Source: Armillaria gallica (Eukaryota > Basidiomycota > Agaricomycetes > Agaricales > Physalacriaceae). From it: 64,000 bases of DNA. The stretch covers positions 1,488,001 to 1,552,000 of the forward strand of contig JBANDB010000002.1 of assembly GCA_037576215.1 (NCBI GenBank), read 5' to 3'. The position numbers were made by a program, and so were the translations under genes. Each line of letters opens with the position of its first letter. Positions within the stretch are counted from its first letter, which is position 1. Below, piece by piece: positions 46,790 to 57,109 of this stretch. A model generated the notes under the pieces. That model saw only the letters and a program-made list of their open reading frames with translations. It searched no databases and was not told where the DNA came from.

Positions 46790-47320
46790 TTTTCAACTTA
46801 TTATACATTTCTTGTGTTCCCGGTCTTGATATCACCTTCCCATTGCCGAGGCCATGAGAGAGTTCTCATTTAAGAGGCTTGGCCACAGCGGCAGAGCGTG
46901 GACTGGTTCGGTCCCGTAGCAGATTGTCATCTTTAGGTAGTTCTGTAGATGATTGACATCTTTAGATAGCCTTCTGTAGTACGGACGTCGTTACGTATCT
47001 GTTGAGGTGCCGCGACGACTAATAAAAACCTCGTCCTTCCTTCCTTCCCTGTGGCATGGAGTATTCAGCCGCGAGCGATGATTCGACCCGCAACAGTTTC
47101 ACCTCTGATCGCGTTCACCACAATATTGTCCTTATGTACAACATATTCAGCCGCAACAACTGGAAGCGCAGAATCGCTTTACAAAATCTAAGGCCTCCGA
47201 AACCAGTGGCTTGCGCCCGGAGGAAATGAAGGGAAAGACCATCCGAGGACCGGATTCACAGAGAGCCCTCTCGGATTAAACTCCTGTTCCGGTCACAAGC
47301 AAGTGTACATTCCTCGTGGT
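46790..47320. other. No gene seen; probably LINE 3' flank
   Basis: Contains the words AATAAAAACC and CCTTCCTTCCTTCC, which could be the end of the retrotransposon, but no poly-A tail or target duplication is clear. Confidence 0.35.
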
Positions 47321-47324
47321 GTAT

Positions 47325-48352
47325 TGACAATTAAGTCTATGGCCAAAATCTTGTTCAAAGAAGCGACTACAAGAGTGGGGGATAACCCTGATCTCCGCAC
47401 CTACGTTGAGGTTTTAGCCGAGACGTTGCAACATCTGAGTGTGGGAACCTACAGCGCATTGTAGACAAAAAGGAAGTATGTTCCAGCAATCTCGAGCACA
47501 GTTTGCATGTTATTGAAATAAGCAACGAAAGCCGCTACACTGATTTGTATCTTGTTCAAAGTTCATGAGCTCGAGCGGGGCAGCAGCAGAACTTGTTACT
47601 TACATGGCCACTACCAGCAACGCCACCCAAATTTATCGCCCATACCAGGGATACCATGAGCTCACTTCTGTCACCGGAGAATGCAGCCCAATACATGTTG
47701 GTTTCTGTTTCGTTGAAGTCGAGGAATGCGATGAAGGGAAGAATCTCCTCAAGGTATTCAAAAGGAATGTATACATTCTTTCACTCGTAACCTTCCAGAG
47801 TTGTGGTGAGTCGCGTAATCCTTTCGAAATAAGAATCAATGTCGCTGCCCAGAATTTCTGCACAGACCTGGAAGCAACACCATAAATGATTTAAGGAGTG
47901 CGATACAGATGACCGGGCTCACCCTCTTTGGAAAAGCCAAGAGTCTATCGTCTCGTTTTACGACGATGTGGCCTTGGTCTGTCAGGCTACATTCGAGGTA
48001 TGGGCGACAACAGAATATCTAGAGGTACGTTAAGCGAGTGGTCCATTCGATGCAGGGGATGGGGGTTAGTGGCGATGGATGGGGGAAAAGTAGAATACGT
48101 CAGAATACGTCCGACAGCTTTACACGAGAAAGCGAAAGGCACAAACAAAGGCAAGGGAATAACAAGCCTGTATCATTGTGCTACTGTTTCAGTAGGGGTA
48201 GACAAAGTGAATTGAAAGAGAAACCAAGTAGTTTTTATCAGGCGTAGAGGCTTCAAACACACAAGCCGGCTGATTTATATAAAATAGAAAAGATAGTAGA
48301 ATTGTATGTCACAGTAAATGAGAAAAGGAATGAAACTCGCACAGAAAATAAA
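47325..48352 (-). pseudogene. Gene D, second copy, inactivated; with part of an A head
   Basis: Direct copy of 11880-12930. Read on the minus strand against the 12 kb copy it has a TGA where the other has GGA (in the stretch before KNVYIPFEYLEE), one-base deletions near 47991 and 48020 (the latter possibly in an intron), and a one-base insertion in the first membrane helix. Yet its upstream signal-peptide-like exon joins in phase, whereas that of the 12 kb copy does not. The repeat continues through GTATGTCACAGTAAATGA, part of the A head, and ends at 48352. Confidence 0.75.
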
Positions 48353-48518
48353 CTCGGAAAATTTAAATGCAGGTAAATAGGTGCAGGCTTACGCCACTCT
48401 ATTTTCCTTGTATGATTTCCTGCGTCGCTGGAGTCCTTCTCCTCACCACTGTCCGGATTGGAGAGATCATCATTTCTCTGAGGGTGGCCCTGGTTTGAAG
48501 AATTCAGGGGAGTGGCTC

Positions 48519-50112
48519 CTAGCCGCTTGCCGACTTGCCGCCGTGGAAAGACTGAACGTTGAAGGTAAACCCGTGCAAAGAAGGGTGTCCGAAAGGTTGT
48601 TGCTGTCCTTCGGAGGATGACCATGGTTGCTGGTGAGCAAACACCAATGGAGGTATTGGCTGCCGATATCCAGACGGCTGCTGCTGTGCAAATGTCGGTG
48701 TAGGTGGTGCCTGCCGATGTGCAGAAGACTGAGGTTCCTGATGAGCTTCGAACGATGATGGTACCTGCTGTTGTGTAAACGTCGTCTGATATCCAAATGG
48801 TTGCGGTTGCTGATGTGCAAAAGTCGATGGCTGCTGCGTAAACGTCGGTGGTGGTGGCGGCTGCTGTGCAAACACGGGCGGAGGAGGTGGTGGTGTTGGC
48901 TGCTGATGGCCTAATGGCTGCGGCGCAAATGCCGGTGGAGGTGGTGGCTGCTCCTGCTGACGGAACGCAGTGAATGACGACGAGGGCAGTCCTTGATGCG
49001 ATTGTCGCGTCTCTGCTGTGCTCGGAGCCGGTTGAGAGAAACGATTAGTGGTTGAAAAGGGAGTGCCAATCCTTGGGCCCGCTAATTCATCCAGTTGTCT
49101 CCCGAATGCCGTTCTTCTGTGCGATTTCGGAACCTAGGAAAGTATGAGAGTTCAGCCGACTCCTTATGCATCAAGACTTACTCCTTGATGATGGGCTGAA
49201 GGGTCCGCCACTGTTTGTGATATTTTAGACGTAAATTGTGATTCGGCACCCTGGTGGGCTGTATGTTGCGCAGCACAAACTGCTCGAAGACTCTGCAGTT
49301 CCGCCAGCGTAGCAGCAGTAGTCTTCTTACTCTCTTCAAGTTGCTTTTCGTACTGATATCCACAGTCATCAGCAATGAACAACTTTGTAGGGTGTAAAGC
49401 CTCACATGAAGCTTGAGTCGTCTCATCGCCTCGTCGATATAAGGCTTGGCGATTTTTACAGCAGTTTTCAAATCAGGCATGCCATTCTACATGATGTCAG
49501 CGTGGGTGAAGTAACCATGCGTTGAGGAATAGTCTCACATCTTGATATTGCCTTAACTTCTCTTGTAGACTGGATCGCTCTGCTTCATATCGAGAGCACT
49601 TTGCTTCTTTCAGCGCAACGCTCCTCATGACACAGAGATAATTATCTATACCTTTTCTTCCGTCTGCTTGAGTCTCTCGATGAGGGTATTGGTGTCAGCT
49701 TCTGCTTGTTTTCGACATTGTTCGTGTTGTGCCATCCGGGCATTGTACTGCTCTGTGGTCGACGCAAGAGATTTCTTAACTTCTTCGAGCTTGAGCTCCT
49801 AGACCGGGCATAAGCATTGTCGCGTTTCAAAAGGTTGATACAAGCACATACATTATCCTTTATTTCACGGTCTTTGCGAGCTATAATTTCATTGCCCTGT
49901 TAAGGATATCAGCGGCAATGTTTTATCTAACAGCGACGGAGGCCTACCTCGGTGACCATTGCATCATATGATTGTCTCGTTTCTGACAATGCAGTTTCCA
50001 ACTAGGCGACGGTTGAGTACACGGCAAGGACAGTGAATACGAGGGCAAACCTGTGAGTTCTTCTCTTGCAGATCAGAAATAGTAGCTTGGGACTGCAGAT
50101 CGTTCCGATGAG
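48519..50112 (-). CDS. Coiled-coil protein with proline/glutamine-rich tail (gene H)
   Basis: Minus-strand exons in order: a piece with RNDLQSQATISDLQEKN; LETALSETRQSYDAMVTE; GNEIIARKDREIKDN; a long coiled-coil exon (LKLEEVKKSLASTTEQY, QCRKQAEADTNTLIERL); KCSRYEAERSSLQEKLRQ; MPDLKTAVKIAKPYIDEA; YEKQLEESKKTTAATLAE; and a last exon starting VPKSHRRTAFGRQLDELA and ending in about 150 residues of degenerate FAQQP/FTQQ repeats, stop at 48519-48521. The join between the long coiled-coil exon and the KCSRY exon (49600-49650) is out of phase with the splice sites I can see, so the gene may carry one frameshift. The 5' end meets module G at 50122, and no in-frame start is visible. Function unknown; coiled coil plus P/Q tail suggests assembly or binding. 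Confidence 0.55.
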
Positions 50113-50121
50113 TGCTGCAGT

Positions 50122-50797
50122 GATTCATATAAATGGTTATCACAGACCTCGAGATTGAATCGGTCGAGACCGTGGACAGGGTGCTCTGAAATCGGATCGT
50201 TGCGAGCCACTGTGTTCTAAGTAGGAGTCAGGGTTTAGTGTGACAATAAAGAAGCATATCCAAACGTACGACACTATTGTCGGGAGCAGGGAGTGGTCGA
50301 TTGGGCGGTGCGATTACCTGTGAAAGTTACCCTGTTAGACATGCCAAAAGCCGTTGCAAGCATGCATACCGGATCAGAAGTTGAATGGATTGATTCGTCC
50401 CGAACACCTTCGTCTCCAGCAGTGGACGACATCACATCTGAGTCGTGCTGATGCAAACAATTATGACTATACCATTACGCGAAGCGCAACACATACCCGA
50501 TCCTGGATTGCACATGCCATCAGTGTCTGCAAAGTGTATTAGATTGTATCTTCCAAGAGGACAATATGCTACCTCAATGATTTCATTCTCATCTGGTGAG
50601 AACTGGATCTCATCACTCGTTCCTGCATTTGGTTGATCGTCATGGAAACCCTGGATCCAGCTCCCGGGAGGTCGCTGTTCGAGACTGTTGTCGAATCGTT
50701 CAAGGTAACAATCGGCTGTTGGCACAGCAGCGGCGCCAGTGTTGGATTGACCGTCTCCAAAATCCGATTCAACAGAGCCCAGTCCGGAGTCGTCCAT
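50122..50797 (-). CDS. Module G, copy 2: N-terminal part of a gene
   Basis: Exon 1 on the minus strand begins MDDSGLGSVESDFGDG and ends QFSPDENEIIE before a GTAGCA...GCAG intron of 46 bases. Later pieces are TLMACAIQDR and DEGVRDESIHSTSDPV, CMLATAFGMSNRVTF, and NTVARNDPISEHPVHG with LDRFNLE. The middle join is uncertain because this copy has about 80 extra bases compared with the one at 25 kb. The DNA match to that copy ends at AGTGATTCATAT (50122), and right after it starts coiled-coil gene H. The obvious junction to H is out of phase, so this is either a separate, 3'-truncated gene or a broken fusion. Confidence 0.45.
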
Positions 50798-50799
50798 GT

Positions 50800-51440
50800 A
50801 GAATGGCTGTGAAAGTGTATGTCAAAGGAAGTGGGAAACGTCTGAGTTAAGATTAGGGTTGAGGAAGATGGGTGTGCAAGGCTGGAAGCTGGGGAGATGG
50901 GGGTCAAAGATAGGTGAAGAAAGGTAAAAGAATGCAGCTGAGTGGCTGATCATGCCTAAAAAAGTAGCACAAAGGTGCGAAGGTGGAGGCCCTTCGGTAA
51001 ATCACCTATGACACTGAACAAAGGGAAAATATCCCGTTTCGGGAATTTCGCACACTACGGCTTCATCACGTTCTGTTGCGCTCGGGAGAAAGAGACGGCT
51101 TCTGGTGGACCAAACGGTCGTCTGTGCCGCGTAACAAGGCGACGACGGCGCTCAAAGGCTGAAAAATGTACTGAGCACCTAAAAAGTGCACGTAGGATTC
51201 GGAATGTTCCGTTGCCGGACCACAGTAATGGTCTGCCGAGAGGAAGTTAGTCAAAAATAGGCGCATGCATCACAACATGAAAACGTGTGATCAACAGGTA
51301 ACGCTGCACAGTTGTGTAAATCATGTATGATTTGAAATGTTACAGAAGGTGCACTGCGAAGAGGGGGTGACCTAGCTATGAGGTGCTGCAATGCACAAGA
51401 TCATTCCATTCGCTCATGCTCCCAACACATTCCACCACCA
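50800..51440. other. No gene seen
   Basis: A 91-codon plus-strand ORF (50975-51250, very arginine-rich: RRRRRSKAEKCTEH) has no other support. Otherwise empty. Confidence 0.35.
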
Positions 51441-51444
51441 CCGA

Positions 51445-53130
51445 CACAGCGTGTGGGGAAAGGATAACTGCACGGGCAGTGCGACTAACATAGTGGAAAG
51501 AGCGCACAGTTTAAAGCTTGTACCAGAGAGGAAGCCGTCCAGTTCCGGCTGAATTGAGATTGAAATTAAAGTAGAACTGTATGTCACTGTGAATGAAAAA
51601 GGAATGAAACTCGTGTGGAAAATAAACTAGATCATCTGAAGATTGAGATATGAACTCGACAACAGATTTGGAGGACGTTCATGGTTCACGATAAGAAATC
51701 GGCGTCAAGGGTAAGGAAAATCTGAATGCGGGAAGAAGGGTGCAGACACTGCAGAAGCGAGTCGCGGGGCGAGTCCTCGGGTGACTTTCGGGGAAGACCT
51801 TACCACCAGTAAAAGGCTGTCTTTCGAAACACTGGAAATAACGGGTTATAACCTGCTGGATAAAATCAGTAAGAATGCCAGGGATAAAGCTTAAAGGGTA
51901 GACCGACGTTCAGGTTGAATAATCACAATGGTCGTACAAATATTAACTGGATGTGTCCCGCTATAAGATTCGTCGAGGATAACCACGCATGTATTCCTGT
52001 TGGCATATCTGAGTCTGAGTCGCCCGGCAAAAGAAGAAGGCATACGTCGAAAAAATGTATGTACACTCGCGAGGACCATGCAATGGAAACATCAAGGATA
52101 GCGGACGCGATGACAACATGCGGCTACAGTCGAGGAGAACGATGTTAGGACTACAAATACAACGGACTGATGAGCCTATTGTACGATTTCTGGACAAGTA
52201 AGAGCGACGCACGAATTGGGCTTCGCTGATTCCGTGAGTATTGACTCGACGGACGAGGACCTTCACAGCGCGACCAAGACGAAGACAAATGAGGGGACAC
52301 CTAAAATATTAAATATTATCAGAACGACCATTCGTCTATCCAGGACATAGAAACGCACCATGCCTCTTGGTCCTACTATCCATCCCCATCCTCGTATACT
52401 CCGATATTCACAAATTCACAAATTCACTGCAATTTTGTCGATATGAGCAAGAGCCTACGAGGAGGATAAGGAAGCGACCACTCGCCAGCGTCAAATCCAG
52501 CGTCTCGACCCTGTGAGTCAATTCTCCACAAGAAAACTTGACATGATTACCATCCCAGATAAGAACAGCTGAAGCGAGCACCCTAGTGCTGAATTTTGAT
52601 GGGTGCCGGTGACAAGAGAAGAAGACCGTGGGAATGCTATCTCTTGGCTACATTCGGTGCCCAAAATCATTAACTCCCCTAAATCCGCGGCTCGGGGAGA
52701 TAAGAAATTTGATGCTATATCTGATTCCCGCCATCACTTTCTCATGCCTTCTCCCCTTGCCTCGCCCACTGTGTCCATTAAGCGTAGGATTGTCCCTTGT
52801 AGCTTCAGCGGTGAGTACGTCTTCAAATTTACATCCAGATATTGTCATTTTACGGTCCACTTAGATACTTGACTCTATGTCCATACTACATTTTCCTGGT
52901 CGGGGGCAGACCCGCCTACTGCGACCGACCTTGGCGTTCATGCCTAAATCGGGCTGGTCCATTCATTGAACGCAAATCAACGTCGTACTCAAAGTCAAAT
53001 ACAGGATCCATTCGTTGTCGTACTCAATCAGACCTGACCACCGAGGCGACGTCCCTTTTATGCGAACAGATTCTTGGTCCATCCGTACCTCCCGACCTCC
53101 ACTTTGCGGTCTTGAGCGACTCCTAAAATT
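51445..53130 (+). repeat. Repeat family A, copy 8 (tail type T3)
   Basis: Longest head of the plus-strand copies: it starts near AGCGTGTGGGGAAAGG, a match to the last exon of the F-box gene at 33.5 kb. The left half has a deletion that shortens the minus-strand ORF to 101 codons (51961-52266). RGNAISWL frame at 52603-52872; donor-like site GTGAGT; tail T3 is longer than in copy 5. Confidence 0.85.
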
Positions 53131-53520
53131 TTGTTTTCGTCTTCAAATGATGCGCTGACCTACCTTACTGCCATCGGAGAAACGGGCGGCGACTGTCCAT
53201 GCATTTACATCTGGCAAGAGCCTGTGAGTAGTTGATTTTTGCACTTTTATCCTCGACTCTGATCCTTTATCTCGTAGACGGATCCCAAGGTCTCCGAGTC
53301 TACAGAAATTAGCAGTGGAACTAAGGTTGAAATAGAGGCAAATGATTGACCTTGCGCTCTCGACGAACGACTGGCCACCTTGGAGAGGCTCCCGGGAGGT
53401 TTTATGTATGTCGGATGTTCTCGCCGGGATACTCCTCCTCATCCTTCTCTTTGTGACCCGTGAACGCATCTTCCAGGGCGAGTGACCATCATACGGCCCT
53501 CTCTGACGTTGCTGCTGACA
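51811..53520. repeat. Inverted repeat, left arm (about 1.71 kb)
   Basis: The reverse complement of 57110-58823 matches this arm almost perfectly. I noted only a few single-base differences, among them C/T at 52229 and in TTTTACGG versus TTTTATGG near 52852. The arm holds most of A copy 8 plus about 390 bases not found elsewhere. The heads beyond 51811 and 58823 differ between the arms. Confidence 0.9.
53137..53349 (+). other. Possible two-exon coding piece inside the inverted repeat
   Basis: Plus-strand exons 53137-53223 (NDALTYLTAIGETGGD, then CPCIYIWQEP) and 53278-53349 (TDPKVSESTEISSGTKV, stop at 53347) join in phase through a 54-base GTGAGT...TAG intron. No start is visible upstream. The mirrored copy lies at 57281-57493 on the minus strand. 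Family unknown. Confidence 0.35.
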
Positions 53521-53921
53521 CGTCTTGGAATTCTGTCATCGGTCTTCCTCCGTCTACAATACAATCCTTACCGGCGCATGTTGTCATCCGGATCTCACTA
53601 GCAGAACAACGCCTGACCCTTGCGGCCACATTTGAGGTATGTTGGCTCTCACCACGGTGAACCACTGTTCAAGTTGTTCTGAGTGAGTTTCAGCCTGAAC
53701 CGGCGTCCTTATTTCATTCTCCATCATGGCGCCAATGATACGACTCTCTGGCAACCCGTAACGTGTCGTCACCGCAGAACTGAAAAAAGTGCACCCCAAG
53801 CATGTGTGCAAGGTCACAGGGCATACTCGCATGCCAAAGCCATGCCTGCCGGAAGGTCGGACTGTGCCAAGAGGAATTTCCTTTGTACTTGCAGATATCA
53901 TCTTCCTTTGTTCATCCATGC

Positions 53922-53929
53922 TATAAAAA
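53922..53929 (+). promoter_or_regulatory. TATA box candidate
   Basis: TATAAAAA stands about 90 bases before the ATG of the F-box gene at 54014. Confidence 0.5.
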
Positions 53930-54013
53930 CATGCATTCTTCTCGCAACTTCATACACTTCCCCTCCCACTCCAAACGCCAGCATACATGCATATGCTTTG
54001 ACACATATACACT

Positions 54014-55449
54014 ATGTACGCAGGTCGACGGTGGTCACTCGCCTCTAAATCAGCACGATTCGTTGGTATTCCCAATGAGCTTCAAGTAGAGATACTCTCA
54101 TACCTCCCGAGCCGTGATTTATTGGCAATCATTACTACATCAAGGCAGTTTTTAGAAATTATCGCCTACATCCTCGCCCAGCGTGGAAGTATGTGGTATC
54201 TACCTGACTGTCTCGACATCAACGTCAAAACTTCTCGTGCTGCCAAGCTCTGGCTTTCGTCGGATCAGGGACGTGATTTGACATTCATTGTCCGATTGAC
54301 CTTGACAGTTCGCCACCAGGAGGACCTCAAGTCTTCTATCCAGTTTTTATCCTGCATATCCGCCGGCCACACTTCACGCCTTTTCACCACCCTGTTCCTT
54401 AATTTCTTCCCAGGTTGCATATCCAAACTTGACAGATCATCCCTCGAGCTCTTTTTCTCACTCATCCATCAGCTGGCCTCACCCACCATTCATATCTACT
54501 CTATGATGGGACCAGATCGTCGACCTTCATCGCCTCTCTTCGCCATCCCATCTCTCCCATCGGTCCATGATTTAGAGGTTCTTGATTTTGGGTCACCTTT
54601 GTGCGATTCAATGATCATTTCGTCTTCTAACCTGCGCTCCCTACGCCTGTGCTCATCCAATCGTCATCCAGAAGAATGGGAATTCTTGACGGACTTGCGT
54701 CTCGATAATCTATCGCAGGTCTGGCTCGAGATTGCCATTCCCGCCCACGTTGTCAGAGCGATAATCAAGCATCACGCTTCGCTCAGATACCTAAATACGA
54801 TCAGAGCTACTATCGTTCATGATGGTGGTGATTCCAGGTACAGTTTGCAGGGTCACAAGTCAGGCATATAGCACCTCCGTATCTGTCCGGACCTGGCTTC
54901 TATGTTGAAGGTGTTGACTTTCATCGATATCCGTTATGTACAACTGGTTCCGAGTGTCGAGACACCATTATCGCCAAGTGCCTTTCTCCAGTCAATGTTT
55001 CCAGCCTCTTTCCCTCCCGAGACCGCTGTCCATCTGGCCTTGCCTCTCCCGCAGAAATTCGATTATCAAGCTTTGCGTGGAACAACTCCTCAGGTTGTGT
55101 TCATAAAGCAGCTGTATCTCGAATTTGAGGCCTTCAAAACTGTCAAAGACGTTCTGGTGGGTCACAGCCAATAATATCCTGCCGTGTACTGATTGTGATT
55201 GTTTTTCAGGATGCCCTATTGTCATGTGCACCTTTCATCAAGGGCCATAATCTGACTCTGCAGATGTACGGGCTAGAGAAGAATGCGTTGGACCAAATAC
55301 TCCTCGCCATCCATACAAGTTGCGTCGTTCCTGATTATCTACTTGTCTTTGTTGTTGGAAAAACGTATGACAAGAAAGTTCTATGTGGCGGCATCAATAT
55401 GCGCATCGGGAGGGTGGCTTACTGTACTGTTTCGGATAGCCTGTCCTAA
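54014..55449 (+). pseudogene. F-box gene with one in-frame stop, between inverted repeats
   Basis: Exons 54014-55156 and 55210-55449 join in phase 0 through a 53-base GTGGGT...CAG intron (461 codons). The F-box is at about residues 15-55 (FVGIPNELQVEILSYLP, SRDLLAIITTSRQF). The rest is colinear with the F-box gene at 33.5-35 kb, including the intron just before the last exon (KDVLVG against DDVLVG). A TAG at 54869-54871 interrupts the frame after QGHKSGI, and the frame continues for another 95 codons before the intron. A 34-base GT...AG stretch that would remove it breaks the phase, so I read it as a nonsense change. The truncated product (285 residues) would keep the F-box and part of the leucine-rich region. 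Confidence 0.75.
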
Positions 55450-55780
55450 TTCCTTCACTTTGATATCGTATTCTAAATTTACGGTCTAAACTGTGGTGTC
55501 ACTTATTCGTACTAGCACCGAGCAGAGACCTGTAATATATTGATTCGAAGTGTTGGTGTTGGCGTTGTTACCGGCACAAGGTCCCAATAAGGCGGCCGGG
55601 TCCACAGCTCTGACATGGCGAACCATGTGCTATGGCCGCGAAGGCTCATACCGTTGTAATCATGTTGTTGAGTGTGTCGCACGGAGTAGAGACTCTTCAT
55701 AGGGTACGAAAGAAAGTCATTCCTGGATAATATAATGGTACGGTAGTAACAATGCGGAAAACATGGAAGACATATTCAGG
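55450..55780. other. No gene seen
   Basis: Short stretch after the F-box gene without ORFs of interest. Confidence 0.4.
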
Positions 55781-55788
55781 AAGCACTT

Positions 55789-56082
55789 TCAAAGTACTCC
55801 AACAATTTTCATATCGTCTGCTCCCAGTAAGATATGTATGACTTCAAAACCAGACGTCGCTAATTTCAACAGATTCGCAAATTGGTCGGTGGAAATTAGG
55901 AAAATAGATTTAAAGAAATCAGATCGTAAATCTTCCAAGTATTGTGATCCGTTGTAGTACAGCAATGCGTGTTCTTCATCCTCAACTTCAGATAGGCAGA
56001 GACAGCATACACACTGTGAACGAGGAACAGGTGGATGACGGTGCTCATCGTAGGACCTCAATGGCGAGAGTATGCGATGCAT
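55789..56082 (-). mobile_element. LINE C-terminal fragment with zinc-binding-like motif
   Basis: The minus-strand 97-codon frame contains RHPPVPRSQCVCCLCLSEV followed by EDEEHALLYYNG and YLEDLRSDFF. The C-x2-C...E-x2-HALL-x-C layout is that of the C-terminal end of agaricomycete LINE reverse transcriptases; here the last cysteine is Y. No other part of an element is present next to it. Confidence 0.6.
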
Positions 56083-56089
56083 GGGAACA

Positions 56090-57105
56090 GGTGCGCTCAG
56101 GTAGGAGCGGAAGGAATCTCAAGCCATCGGGGTCATGCGGGTGGTTGTGAAGGAGGGATCTGTTCGGTGAAGGTAACAGACACGCAAACACGCAAACAAC
56201 GATGTACGGGAATCAAGTCGATTCGCAAACGCAGTAGCCGCGATTTGCAAACACAGGTTCGTGTATGAAAACCAAAATTTGAAAAATCACGGCTTTGGTG
56301 TGATGAGTACACCGCCATCTACTCTTGATTTGGCCTGGGATCCCCATTCCAAGACAAACCCTTTCTCAAATGATGGTTCCTCCAGCTCGCCGCCGCTCGA
56401 CGTCAACTTTACTTCGGGTTTCTTACGAGTATCACGCTCGCAGTGTTACTCGTCTCACTGCAGAGGCCAGTACATTTTTAATAGCCTAAATCGGGACCTT
56501 AAATGGTTTCGATTTCAGCTTCAGTTTTTACACCCTTGTTTTCCCCGCTGTAAAACGAAAAGGTACCTCAAGTCCATTGTTCTACAGGGGGAAAAGTTTT
56601 TCATACCGTTTTACTGATGGCCTTTTCAGGACCGAGAAAGGCTTCGCTAAATCAAAACCTTTTAAGGTTTTGTTTTTTACCAGCTAAAATGAACTGGCCT
56701 CTGCTGTGTCTTGCTTGTCTTACTTGAAGAGTCAAGCGTCGAGACTACAGCTGCTCGTTCCACCGTCACCGTAACTTTGAAACACAATTTCCGAGTTCGC
56801 CCAAGCACATCAGCAGTAAGGACATTAACAGGATTATGCATACGGATATCTTTGTACTTTACTACTTATTACGACCGTATATTCACATAGAGCGTAACAC
56901 GGGCTTGTAATGTGAAGATCCATGAAACAGTGAAGATTGTATATTTTATGCATATGATATTAGCGCAGTTGAAAACATCGAATGTTTTGTATGATAGTCA
57001 ACAAACGATGACAAACTGTATACTTACATATGGACGAAAAGCCCTAGAGGATGGATTTTAAGAAACATCTCAAAGGACCGCAAGGCGTCGTAGAAGACTG
57101 AGCCG
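56090..57105. other. No gene seen
   Basis: Contains short CGCAAACA repeats near 56180-56245 and a 118-codon plus ORF (56261-56617) without further support. Confidence 0.4.
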
Positions 57106-57109
57106 CTAC

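Noticed and set aside
54839..54872. A 34-base intron that would remove the TAG in the F-box gene
   Set aside because: It has GT and AG ends, but splicing it shifts the frame away from the conserved downstream sequence, and it is shorter than the other introns here.
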